From positions 14,524 to 78,523 of the forward strand of contig JAEZQX010000168.1 of the NCBI GenBank assembly GCA_023441105.1: a stretch of 64,000 nt of DNA. The letters are read 5' to 3'. Shown piece by piece: positions 53,044 to 62,267 of this stretch. Within the stretch, counting starts at the first letter, position 1. Each line of letters begins with the position of its first letter. The translations under genes and the position numbers were made by a program. The DNA comes from Pseudomonadota bacterium (lineage in GTDB: Bacteria; Pseudomonadota; Gammaproteobacteria; Burkholderiales; Burkholderiaceae). The notes under the pieces are model-generated. The model made no database searches and had not been told where the DNA came from. It saw only the letters and a list, made by a program, of their open reading frames with translations.

Positions 53044-53912
53044 TGAAACCCGACTGCATCGTTGCATCCAGGAACATCCTGGGGGAAGTGCCGCTCTGGT
53101 CCGCCAAGGAGGAGGTCCTCTACTGGATCGACGTCCGGCGCCCGGCGTTGTACGCCTATCGGCCGGCAGACGCTTCCGTGCGCAGCTGGGAGTTCCAGGA
53201 GCCGATCGGCAGCTACTGCCTGCGCGCCAAGGGCGGCATGCTGCTGGCCATGAAGTCCGGCCTGTTCGCATTCGACCAGGTCACCGGCAGCGTGGAGCGG
53301 CTGTTCGATCCCGAGCCCGAGCTTCCCAACAACCGCCTCAACGACGGCAAGTGCGACCGGCAGGGTCGCTTCTGGGTCGGAAGCATGAACGATGGCGACC
53401 GCCTGCCGACCGGTTCGCTGTACATGATCGGCCCGGACCTGGGCTGCCGGCGTGCGTTGCAGGGGATCACCATCCCCAATTCGCTGGCGTGGAGCCCGGA
53501 CGGCCGGACCATGTACTTCAGCGACACCCCGACCTTGAGCATCATGGCGTACGACTACGATCCTGCCAGCGGAACCCTCTCGGGTGAACGGCAGTTTGCC
53601 GATCTCTCGAGCCATCCCGGCCGGCCGGATGGCTCGACCGTCGACATCGATGGCTGTCTCTGGAATGCGGAAGTCCGCGGGTCCCGGGTGGTGCGCTATA
53701 CGCCGGAGGGAAAGGTGGACCGCATCATCGAGCTTCCCGTCAGCGGCGTGACCTCCTGCGCTTTCGGCGGCGGCGACATGCGGACGCTCTACATCACCAC
53801 CGCGACGCAGCGCCTGAGCGAGCAGGAGCTGGCGCAAGAGCCGCTGGCCGGCGGGTTGTTTGCGGTCGATGCCGGCGTGGCCGGCTTGGCGGAAACGCCG
53901 TTCATGGGTTGA
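53043..53912 (+). CDS. SMP-30/gluconolactonase-family lactonase
   Basis: 289 residues, six-bladed propeller family. Metal and active-site residues line up with human SMP-30: Glu15 (GEVPLW), Asn100 with Asp101 (NNRLNDGKCD), Asn146 (IPNSLAWSPDG) and Asp196 (GRPDGSTVDIDG). It would open a sugar or other lactone in the cytoplasm. Translation is coupled to the Bug receptor upstream, and the thiamine-diphosphate enzyme starts five bases after its stop. Confidence 0.92.
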   Translation: MKPDCIVASRNILGEVPLWSAKEEVLYWIDVRRPALYAYRPADASVRSWEFQEPIGSYCLRAKGGMLLAMKSGLFAFDQVTGSVERLFDPEPELPNNRLNDGKCDRQGRFWVGSMNDGDRLPTGSLYMIGPDLGCRRALQGITIPNSLAWSPDGRTMYFSDTPTLSIMAYDYDPASGTLSGERQFADLSSHPGRPDGSTVDIDGCLWNAEVRGSRVVRYTPEGKVDRIIELPVSGVTSCAFGGGDMRTLYITTATQRLSEQELAQEPLAGGLFAVDAGVAGLAETPFMG

Positions 53913-53917
53913 AAGCA

Positions 53918-55594
53918 ATGACGAAATCGATGACCGGCGGCCGCTTCATCGCGGAAGCCTTGCGCGCACACGGCGTCACGCATGTGTTCTTCATGGACGC
54001 GATCCTGCGGCGAGCGCTCGTCGAGATGGAGAAGATCGGCATCCGCCGCATCCTTGCCCACTCCGAGAAGGGTGCTGCCTACATGGCGGACGGCTACGCG
54101 CGTGTCGCCCGCCGGCCGGCGGTGTGCATGTCGCAGTCGGTGGGAGCGGCCAATCTTGCCGCCGGCCTGCAGGATGCATTCCTCGGCGATGCTCCCGTCA
54201 TCGCGTTGACGGGACGCCAGCCGGCGCCGATGCAGTATCGGCATGCCTACCAGGAGGTTCCGCATGAACCGCTCTTCGCCTCGGTCACCAAGGCGAGCAT
54301 GCGCGTCGACCAGCCGGAGCAGCTCCCCCTGCTGCTGAACCAGGCGTTTCGTCACGCGACGACGGGTCGGCCGGGCCCGGTGCATGTGGATATCGCCGGT
54401 CACACCGGCGACGCGATTGCCGCTGCCTTGCTGCCTGCCGAGCCCGCCATCGGCGGCGCCCCGTACGACCGGTTCCCCGCATTTCGCCTGGCGCCGCCGA
54501 ACGAGCTGCTTCAGCGGGCGGGCGAGCTGATTGCCGCCGCCAGGCGCCCGGTGTTCGTGGCCGACATGGGTGTGATGACCTCGCAAGCCGAAGGCGCGCT
54601 GGCACGATTGGCGGAGCACCTGTCGGTGCCCGTGGTCGGTTCGCTCGACGCGAAGTCGGTATTGCTGGAAGAGCATCCGCTGAATGCAGGCATCGTCGGC
54701 ACCTACTCCAGGAGCTGCGCCAACCGGACCGTCGCCGAAGCGGATCTGGTGATCTTCGTCGGCAGCCGCGCCGGCGACCAGGTCACCAACAACTGGACCT
54801 TGCCGCCGTCGTCGGCGCGGGTGATCCAGATCAACGCGGAGGCCGAGGACCTCGGCCGCAACTATCCCGCAGCTCTTGGCGTGCCGGGGGATCCGCGCAC
54901 CGTTCTCGAGGCGCTGCTGACGCTGTGTCCAGCGCAGCGGCGAGAGGAGTGGGTTGGCCGCGTTCGGACGCTGGTTGCGGCATGGCGGGAGGAAGTGGCC
55001 AAGGATCGCGATGCGGCTGCGGTGCCGATCCGTCCGGAGAGGCTCTGCCGGGAGGTTGGCGAGTTCCTGCCGGAGGACGCGATCCTGGTCTCCGATACCG
55101 GCTATTCATCGCAGTGGTCGGGAACGCTGGTGTCGCTGCGCTCGGCCGGCCAACGCTACTTGCGCGCCGCAGGTTCGCTCGGCTGGGCCTTTCCGGCGGC
55201 AATCGGCGCGAAATGCGCGGCGCCGGACCGGCCGGTGGTCTGCTTTGCCGGGGACGGTGCGTTCATGTATCACCTGACGGAGCTGGAGACGGCGCGCCGT
55301 TATGGCATCCCGGTCATCGTCGTGGTCAACAACAACAGCTGCCTCGCCCAGGGAGCGCGCGCCATCGGCGAGGCGTACAAGGGCCAACCGGGCAATCCGG
55401 GCGAGATCCACAACTTTCGCCCGACCAACTTCGCAGCCATCGCCAACGCGATGGACTGCAGGGGCATCCGCGTCGAACATGCCTCCGAATACGGATCGGC
55501 GATGAAACAGGCGCTCCGGTCCGACATTCCCACGGTGATCGATGTCGTGACCGATCCGGATGTCCTGGCGCCGCTGCCATGGGGGCCGGGCTGA
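53918..55594 (+). CDS. Thiamine-diphosphate-dependent enzyme (acetolactate synthase-like)
   Basis: 558 residues from ATG 53918 (TTG 53909 and ATG 53930 are alternatives). Three domains: N-terminal PYR domain with the catalytic Glu in HSEKGAAYMADGYAR, central domain (about 190-330), and PP domain with the GDGAFMYHLTELETA...NNNS thiamine-diphosphate motif near residue 445. The family covers acetolactate synthase, benzoylformate decarboxylase and glyoxylate carboligase; no regulatory subunit gene is nearby, so a decarboxylase or lyase of the operon's pathway is more likely than acetolactate synthesis. Confidence 0.92.
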   Translation: MTKSMTGGRFIAEALRAHGVTHVFFMDAILRRALVEMEKIGIRRILAHSEKGAAYMADGYARVARRPAVCMSQSVGAANLAAGLQDAFLGDAPVIALTGRQPAPMQYRHAYQEVPHEPLFASVTKASMRVDQPEQLPLLLNQAFRHATTGRPGPVHVDIAGHTGDAIAAALLPAEPAIGGAPYDRFPAFRLAPPNELLQRAGELIAAARRPVFVADMGVMTSQAEGALARLAEHLSVPVVGSLDAKSVLLEEHPLNAGIVGTYSRSCANRTVAEADLVIFVGSRAGDQVTNNWTLPPSSARVIQINAEAEDLGRNYPAALGVPGDPRTVLEALLTLCPAQRREEWVGRVRTLVAAWREEVAKDRDAAAVPIRPERLCREVGEFLPEDAILVSDTGYSSQWSGTLVSLRSAGQRYLRAAGSLGWAFPAAIGAKCAAPDRPVVCFAGDGAFMYHLTELETARRYGIPVIVVVNNNSCLAQGARAIGEAYKGQPGNPGEIHNFRPTNFAAIANAMDCRGIRVEHASEYGSAMKQALRSDIPTVIDVVTDPDVLAPLPWGPG

Positions 55595-55615
55595 GAGGCT
55601 GACAATCGAGGGGCG

Positions 55616-55637
55616 GGACGTTTCCGCGGAAACGTCC
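55616..55637. repeat. 22-bp perfect palindrome, copy 4 of the repeat family
   Basis: GGACGTTTCCG is followed directly by its reverse complement; the inner 16 bases are the same CGTTTCCGCGGAAACG found three times at 49818-50011. It lies between the convergent thiamine-diphosphate-enzyme and inositol-monophosphatase genes, where a bidirectional terminator would be expected, and its RNA would fold into a stem of about nine base pairs with a CGCG loop. Confidence 0.88.
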
Positions 55638-55695
55638 TTGGCGCAGCGACCGGCCCGATTGGGCGGCGTCGCTCGACGACGTCGACCGAGGCGGC

Positions 55696-56532
55696 TCAGT
55701 CCCTGGCGCCCACCACCGCCAGCACCTCGTCATGCAAGGGCCCCGCGGTGGCGACCAGCGACAGCCCCGCCAGCGGATTCCCGCCGTCCCAGGCACTGAC
55801 CCGGCCGCCGGCGCCTTCGACCACCGGTACGATGGCGGCCGCGTCCCAGTAGGCGAGCGTGGGATCGAGCATGATGTCGGCGCCGCCGGTGGCCAGGGCG
55901 AAGTAGCCGAAGCAGTCGCCCCAGGTCCGATAGAGCTTGGCCCTTCGCACCAGGTCTTCCATGGCCGGACCACCCGCCTGCTCGCCGGTGCTCCAGTGGC
56001 TGGTGACCAGCAAGGTGGCATCCTCGACGCGATGGCAGGCGCGCACCCGCACCCGGCGCTGGCGGCCATCCACGGTATAGAGGCGGGTTTCGCGGCTATG
56101 GCCGATCAGCGCTGCGCCCGCTGCGGCATGGGCGATGCAGCCGAGGAGCGGGCGAAAGCCCTCGCCATCGTCGCGCTCGAAGGCGATCAGGGTGCCGAAC
56201 AGGAAGCAGTTGCTGATGAAGGCGCGTGTTCCGTCCACCGGATCCAGGATCCAGCGATATCGGCCGCTGCCTTCGCGGCTGCCGTATTCCTCGCCGATCA
56301 CACCGTGCGCCGGATAGCGGCGCTGGATCAGCGCACGCATCGCCTTCTCCGCGCCACGATCGGCAGCAGTCACCGGCGAATCGTCGGCCTTGGTCAGTAC
56401 GCGCGTGCCGGTGATGAAGCGCGGCTGCACCACGCCGAACGCGAGCCCGATCAGCTCGTGCATGAAGGGGATGAACTCCCGGGCTTCGCCGACCGAGAGC
56501 GGGGCGCTGAAGCGGGCTGCGGTAAGGGCCAT
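55696..56532 (-). CDS. Inositol monophosphatase-family phosphatase (histidinol-phosphatase-like)
   Basis: 278 residues from the ATG at 56532. The two family motifs are present: ILDPVDGTRAF with Asp97 and Asp100, preceded by Glu81/Glu82 (GEEYG), and WDAAAIVPVVEGAGG near residue 225. Members dephosphorylate inositol-1-phosphate, histidinol phosphate or 3'-phosphoadenosine 5'-phosphate; the WGDCFGY sequence resembles histidinol phosphatases of the HisN type. A -10 box sits immediately before the ATG and there is no ribosome site, so it may be translated from a leaderless mRNA. Confidence 0.9.
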   Translation of the reverse strand: MALTAARFSAPLSVGEAREFIPFMHELIGLAFGVVQPRFITGTRVLTKADDSPVTAADRGAEKAMRALIQRRYPAHGVIGEEYGSREGSGRYRWILDPVDGTRAFISNCFLFGTLIAFERDDGEGFRPLLGCIAHAAAGAALIGHSRETRLYTVDGRQRRVRVRACHRVEDATLLVTSHWSTGEQAGGPAMEDLVRRAKLYRTWGDCFGYFALATGGADIMLDPTLAYWDAAAIVPVVEGAGGRVSAWDGGNPLAGLSLVATAGPLHDEVLAVVGARD

Positions 56533-56539
56533 GCCGGCA

Positions 56540-56592
56540 AGTATAGGTTGCACGGCTCCTGTCCGATACCGCACCGTCCCTGTCCGATACCG
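56540..56592 (-). promoter_or_regulatory. Promoter with two 14-bp direct repeats at 21-bp spacing
   Basis: On the minus strand TATACT (56545 to 56540) ends seven bases before the ATG of the phosphatase. Upstream, two exact copies of CGGTATCGGACAGG lie at 56558-56571 and 56579-56592, with a period of 21 bases (two helical turns). No -35 consensus is present where one is expected; the nearer repeat covers that position, as in activator-dependent promoters. Confidence 0.6.
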
Positions 56593-56631
56593 AGTTGGCC
56601 GGCAGCTGGACCGGCTTCATGGCATGGCGCC

Positions 56632-57228
56632 TCAGTCGACCGCTTCGCAGCGGTCCGGCTCGTACACCGCTGCCCCCAGGGCGAGGCCCATCGGCCGGCA
56701 ATGCACGCCTGGCGGGTCTTCGAGAGCCGACGATGCCGCCGCGAGCGGCGCGGGTTCGCAGCCGCGCGCCAGCGCCTCGTCGAGGGCGCAGCCGAAGGCC
56801 AGCGCCGCCGCCGGTTCCCGGAACATGCCGTAGTAGATGGGCGCATCGTCTCCGGCGCCGAAGGCGTGAGCCAGGTAGCGGACATGCGGCGCCCGCGGCG
56901 CATCGGCCAGCAGCTCCGCCGGCAGGCCCGCGGCAATGCGCTCGATGCGGCCGACAACGAGCGCATCCCTGATGTGCTCGCCGTTGATGGTGTCGCCCGG
57001 CAGCACGAAGCGTCGTGAGGTGGCCGCCGCGGCGGCCGCGGCGACGGCGGGCTGCGCCGCCGGGGCGAGATCCGGCGAGGCAGGGAGACGCGGCGCCCTC
57101 AGGCTTTCCTGTGGTCCAAGGATACGCAGCAGCACCAGCAGGACCGCCAGCAGGATGGCGAGCAGGAGGTTGGACAATAGCGAGGAGGGAATCCTGCGGC
57201 GAGGCTGCCCGATCGGTACCGTTTCCAT
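56632..57228 (-). CDS. Membrane-anchored protein of unknown function
   Basis: 198 residues, family not recognised. One transmembrane helix (about 17-38), an Ala/Pro-rich linker (45-70) and a C-terminal domain of about 125 residues that would face the periplasm, with GDTINGEHIRDALVVGRIERI and PHVRYLAHAFGA. Cysteines at 144, 156 and 175 (approximate) could form a disulphide. Located upstream of the phosphatase on the same strand (99-base gap) and divergent from yjbQ. Confidence 0.6.
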   Translation of the reverse strand: METVPIGQPRRRIPSSLLSNLLLAILLAVLLVLLRILGPQESLRAPRLPASPDLAPAAQPAVAAAAAAATSRRFVLPGDTINGEHIRDALVVGRIERIAAGLPAELLADAPRAPHVRYLAHAFGAGDDAPIYYGMFREPAAALAFGCALDEALARGCEPAPLAAASSALEDPPGVHCRPMGLALGAAVYEPDRCEAVD

Positions 57229-57344
57229 GACTCGCTCCCCGGCTGGTCGTGCCCTGCGTCACACCAATCTTGCGCCCCTGCGGCAGCGGGCGCACTCCGC
57301 CAGACGGACTAGTTCATGGCTGCAAAGCGGTGGCACCTGCTGCA

Positions 57345-57358
57345 AAGGACTAGTCCTT
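57345..57358. promoter_or_regulatory. 14-bp perfect palindrome between divergent genes
   Basis: AAGGACTAGTCCTT reads the same on both strands, and a partial copy GGACTAGTTC lies at 57306-57315, 41 bases upstream. Both are in the 178-base region between the anchored unknown protein (57228, leftward) and yjbQ (57407, rightward). A TACAAT -10 box at 57394-57399 is seven to eight bases before the yjbQ ATG. It may be a regulator site for one or both genes. Confidence 0.55.
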
Positions 57359-57406
57359 CCGTGCCATCTCCGCGAGGCCGGAGGCCCCACCGCTACAATT
57401 TCGCGG

Positions 57407-57850
57407 ATGCGGCAGGCCATCACGACTTTGAGGATCGAGACCCGCGGACGCGGGCTCGTCGAGATCACGCCGCAGGTGCGCCGCTGGATCCGCGCCTGCG
57501 GCATCCGGGACGGACTGCTCACCCTGTTCGTGCGACACACCTCGGCCAGCCTGCTGATCCAGGAGAATGCGGATCCGGAGGTCCAGGCGGACCTGGAGCG
57601 CTTCTTCGCGCGGCTGGTGCCGGATGGCGATCCGCTCTTCCGGCACGACTCCGAAGGCCCCGACGACATGCCGGCCCATGTGCGGGCCGCGCTCACGCAG
57701 GTGCAGCTGGCGGTGCCGGTGCAGGCGGGCGAACCGATGCTCGGCACCTGGCAGGGCATCTACCTGTACGAGCACCGCCATCACGGCCACACCCGCCAGG
57801 TGGTGCTTCATCTGCTGGGCGAGGCGGGCGAAGCCGGCGAAGCCGGATGA
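57407..57850 (+). CDS. yjbQ: YjbQ-family protein (UPF0047, secondary thiamine-phosphate synthase-type)
   Basis: 147 residues. Conserved elements HTSASLLIQENADPEV, FFARLVPDG and HVRAALTQVQL, followed by the LGTWQGIYLYEHR segment with clustered His residues, identify the UPF0047/YjbQ family. E. coli YjbQ has weak thiamine-phosphate synthase activity, but the main role is unknown. Its stop overlaps the start of the methyltransferase gene (ATGA), so the two are co-translated. A -10 box abuts the ATG, with no ribosome site. Confidence 0.93.
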   Translation: MRQAITTLRIETRGRGLVEITPQVRRWIRACGIRDGLLTLFVRHTSASLLIQENADPEVQADLERFFARLVPDGDPLFRHDSEGPDDMPAHVRAALTQVQLAVPVQAGEPMLGTWQGIYLYEHRHHGHTRQVVLHLLGEAGEAGEAG

Positions 57851-59094
57851 CCACGATACCCGACGAGCCGCGCCGCCGGTTCAAGGACCTGCTGGCGCAG
57901 TCGCTGCAAGCGGACCCATCGCTGAATCTGGTGCTGTCCAAATATCGCGGCACCGAGCCGGACCTGCAGCGCGTGCAGGCGCGGCCGCTGGTCATCCGCG
58001 GCGATCGCTGCCTGAGCTTCGTCTACCGCTATCGCAGCCGCGACGTCACCGTCAATCTTCCGGCGGCGCAGGCGCTGCAACGGGTGGAAGAGTTGCTGGC
58101 CAGCGGTTTCAGCCAGGCGAACCTGCAGGCGGATGGCATCGACGCGCAGCTTGGCATCAGCAAGCGCGGCAAGGCCTTGTTCCGTCTGGGCGCCGCCGCG
58201 AGCGACAGCCCCGGCGTGGCCGGCCGGCCGCTCGCGCACAACCGCGAGAAGCGGCGCCTGCTGTCGCTGGACCGGCCGTTCCTGCAGGCCCTGGGCGTCA
58301 CCGACGGGCAGGGGCAGCTGATCCCGTCGATGGCGCGCAAGTGGAAGCAGATCAACCGCTTCATCGAAGTGTTCGACGATGCCTTCCGATCCTCGGGGCT
58401 GAAGCAGCGGCAGGCGCCGTTGCGCCTGATCGACTTCGGCGCGGGCAAGGGCTACCTGACTTTCGGGCTGCACGACTACCTGCGCAACACGCTCGGTGTC
58501 GAAGCGCAGACCCGCGGCGTCGAACTGCGCGGCGACCTGGTCGCCGCCGGCAACGCCGCCTGTGCCGCGCTGGGCATCGACGGCCTCGCCTTCATCGAGG
58601 GCGACATCGCCAGTCATGTGGCGGAAGCGACGGCCGCGGCGCAAGGGGGTCCGTCCTACGACGTCATGATCGCCCTGCACGCCTGCGACACCGCCACCGA
58701 CGATGCCATCCACCAGGGCATCCGCGCAGGCGCCGCCATCATCATGTGCGCCCCGTGCTGCCACAAGCAGTTGCGCCCGCAGCTGCTGAGTCCGCATCCG
58801 CTGCGCCCGATCCTGCAGCACGGCATCCATCTCGGCCAGGAGGCGGAGATGGTGACCGACGGGCTGCGGGCGATGCTTCTCGAGGCCTGCGGCTACGAGA
58901 CGCAGGTCTTCGAATTCATCTCGCTGGAGCACACCAGCAAGAACAAGATGATCCTTGCGGTGAAGAAGCCCACGCCGCGTTCGCCGCTCCCGCTCCTCGC
59001 GCAGATCGAGGAGATCAAGACCTTCTACGGGATCCGTGAGCAGCGGCTGGAGAGCCTGCTGCATCGGGACGGCCTGCTGCCCGAGGCGTCGTAG
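57847..59094 (+). CDS. SAM-dependent methyltransferase of the METTL25/GSTCD type
   Basis: 415 residues. The SAM-binding glycine motif LIDFGAGKGYLTFG (about 198-211) follows a 190-residue N-terminal region. Later motifs, ALHACDTATDDAI and APCCHKQLRPQ, are typical of a group of methyltransferases that includes eukaryotic METTL25 and GSTCD, with tRNA or RNA as suspected target. The start overlaps yjbQ (ATGA). The methylated substrate is unknown. Confidence 0.85.
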   Translation: MTTIPDEPRRRFKDLLAQSLQADPSLNLVLSKYRGTEPDLQRVQARPLVIRGDRCLSFVYRYRSRDVTVNLPAAQALQRVEELLASGFSQANLQADGIDAQLGISKRGKALFRLGAAASDSPGVAGRPLAHNREKRRLLSLDRPFLQALGVTDGQGQLIPSMARKWKQINRFIEVFDDAFRSSGLKQRQAPLRLIDFGAGKGYLTFGLHDYLRNTLGVEAQTRGVELRGDLVAAGNAACAALGIDGLAFIEGDIASHVAEATAAAQGGPSYDVMIALHACDTATDDAIHQGIRAGAAIIMCAPCCHKQLRPQLLSPHPLRPILQHGIHLGQEAEMVTDGLRAMLLEACGYETQVFEFISLEHTSKNKMILAVKKPTPRSPLPLLAQIEEIKTFYGIREQRLESLLHRDGLLPEAS

Positions 59095-59112
59095 CGCTCC
59101 GGGGCGCCGACG

Positions 59113-60108
59113 TCAGCGAGTCGGAGGATTCCGGGAACTTGTCCGGCGACGCGAGGGGCGCGCGGACCTTGGCGGTGCCGCCGCGAGCTCGTGCGGGAAG
59201 TGCTTTGCCAGGAAGCCCTCGCCCCGCTCGAGGATGAAGTAGCGGAAGGCCTCGGCTGCCGGCGACAAGGTCTTGCCGAGCTTGTTGACCACGTGCCAGC
59301 GCCGCATCACCGGCATGCCCTCGACCTCCGGCACGGCGAGCAGCCGGTGGCGCAGCTCCATGCCGATGGTGTGCAGCGACAGCAGGCTGATGCCCATGCC
59401 GGCCATGACCGCCTGCTTGATCGCCTCGTTGCTGGACATCTGCATCACCATTCGCGGCATGATCCGCCGGGCGTGCATGTAGTCGTCGAGCGCCGCGCGC
59501 GTGCCGGAGCCTGGCTCGCGCATGATGAAGCCTTCCTCGGCAAGCGCTGCCGCCGGCACCAGCTCGAGCCTCGTGAACGGATGATCCAGCGCGGTGACCA
59601 GCACGTGCGGATGCAACGCGAACGGCTCGGCGCGGGTAGCCGATTCGGTCGGCGGCCGACCCATGATCGCCAGGTCGACTTCGCCTTGCTGCATCAGGGC
59701 GACCAGCTGGCTGCGGTTGCTCGCCACCTGCAGCCGGATCTCGACGTGCCGGTGCTCGCGGCGAAAGTCGGCGAGCAGCCGCGGGAGGAAGTATTCGGCC
59801 GTGCTCACCATGCCCACATCGAGCCGGCCGGCCTGCAGGCCGCGCAGGTTGGCCACCATGTCCTCCGCGTCGCGCATCGCCGCCAGGACGCGTCGGGTAT
59901 GCGCCAGCAGGTACTCGCCGACGGTGGTGAGCGCGACGGCACGCTTGGTGCGGTCGAACAGCGGCAGCCCGACCTGCGCTTCCAGCTCCTTGACCTGCAT
60001 CGATACCGCCGGCGGCGTGAGGCTCAGCTCGTCGGCCGCCCGCACGAAGCTCTCATGCCGTGCCACCGACGCGAAGACCCGCAACTGGCGCAGCGTGACG
60101 TTCCTCAT
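59113..60108 (-). CDS. cbbR: LysR-family regulator CbbR
   Basis: 331 residues: a winged helix (1-60, with FVRAADELSLTPPAVSMQVKELE in short conserved pieces) and an effector domain (about 90-300) with the CbbR pattern GMVSTAEYFLPRLLADF. A basic tail of about 20 residues follows. Divergent from cbbL across 149 bases that carry two TTA-N8-TTA boxes, the expected place for the activator of the Calvin-cycle operon, which responds to phosphorylated sugar metabolites. AGGAGG precedes the ATG. Confidence 0.94.
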   Translation of the reverse strand: MRNVTLRQLRVFASVARHESFVRAADELSLTPPAVSMQVKELEAQVGLPLFDRTKRAVALTTVGEYLLAHTRRVLAAMRDAEDMVANLRGLQAGRLDVGMVSTAEYFLPRLLADFRREHRHVEIRLQVASNRSQLVALMQQGEVDLAIMGRPPTESATRAEPFALHPHVLVTALDHPFTRLELVPAAALAEEGFIMREPGSGTRAALDDYMHARRIMPRMVMQMSSNEAIKQAVMAGMGISLLSLHTIGMELRHRLLAVPEVEGMPVMRRWHVVNKLGKTLSPAAEAFRYFILERGEGFLAKHFPHELAAAPPRSARPSRRRTSSRNPPTR

Positions 60109-61727
<1,619 letters not shown>

Positions 61728-61795
61728 AAGCATCCCGTGGCGCCGCGATCGCCTCCCGATTCGCCGCCGACATCCGCGAACTGACGGAGAAGCAC

Positions 61796-62263
61796 ATGCT
61801 CAGCAATCCCACCGGCCGCATCACCCAGGGCCAGTTCAGCTTCCTCCCCGACCTGAGCGACGACGAGATCGCGCGCCAGGTCGACTACGGCCTCGCCCGC
61901 GGCTATGCCTGGAGCGTCGAGTACACCGACGACCCGCATCCGCGCAACACCTTCTGGGAGATGTTCGGCATGCCGATGTTCGACCTGCAGGATGGCGCCG
62001 GCGCGATGATGGAGTTGCAGGCCTGCCGCCGCACTTTCCCGGACCACTGGATCCGGCTGATGGCCTTCGACTCCACTCGCGGCGTCGAGTCGATCGCGAT
62101 GAGCTTCATCGTCCACCGGCCGCCGCAGGAGCGCGACTGGCGCCTGCAGCGCCAGGAGATCGGCGGCCGGCAGATGCGCTACACGCTGCGCGAAAACGGG
62201 CCGGCGGCTGATCCGCCGGCGCAAGCCACGCATGCGGCAGGCCGCGCACCCGGGCAGGGGTAG
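61796..62263 (+). CDS. cbbS: Ribulose-bisphosphate carboxylase small subunit
   Basis: 155 residues. [20 protein letters not shown] at the start and [21 protein letters not shown] are standard small-subunit motifs. The C-terminal extension beyond about residue 110, expected of red-type small subunits, ends in a Pro/Ala-rich tail ([21 protein letters not shown] region) that looks diverged from the usual ending. 68 bases after cbbL. Confidence 0.97.
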   Translation: MLSNPTGRITQGQFSFLPDLSDDEIARQVDYGLARGYAWSVEYTDDPHPRNTFWEMFGMPMFDLQDGAGAMMELQACRRTFPDHWIRLMAFDSTRGVESIAMSFIVHRPPQERDWRLQRQEIGGRQMRYTLRENGPAADPPAQATHAAGRAPGQG

Positions 62264-62267
62264 TCCG

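Noticed and set aside
53909..53918. TTG start for the thiamine-diphosphate enzyme
   Set aside because: ATG 53918 lies nearby with better codon context; the TTG would overlap the SMP-30 stop without any ribosome site gain.
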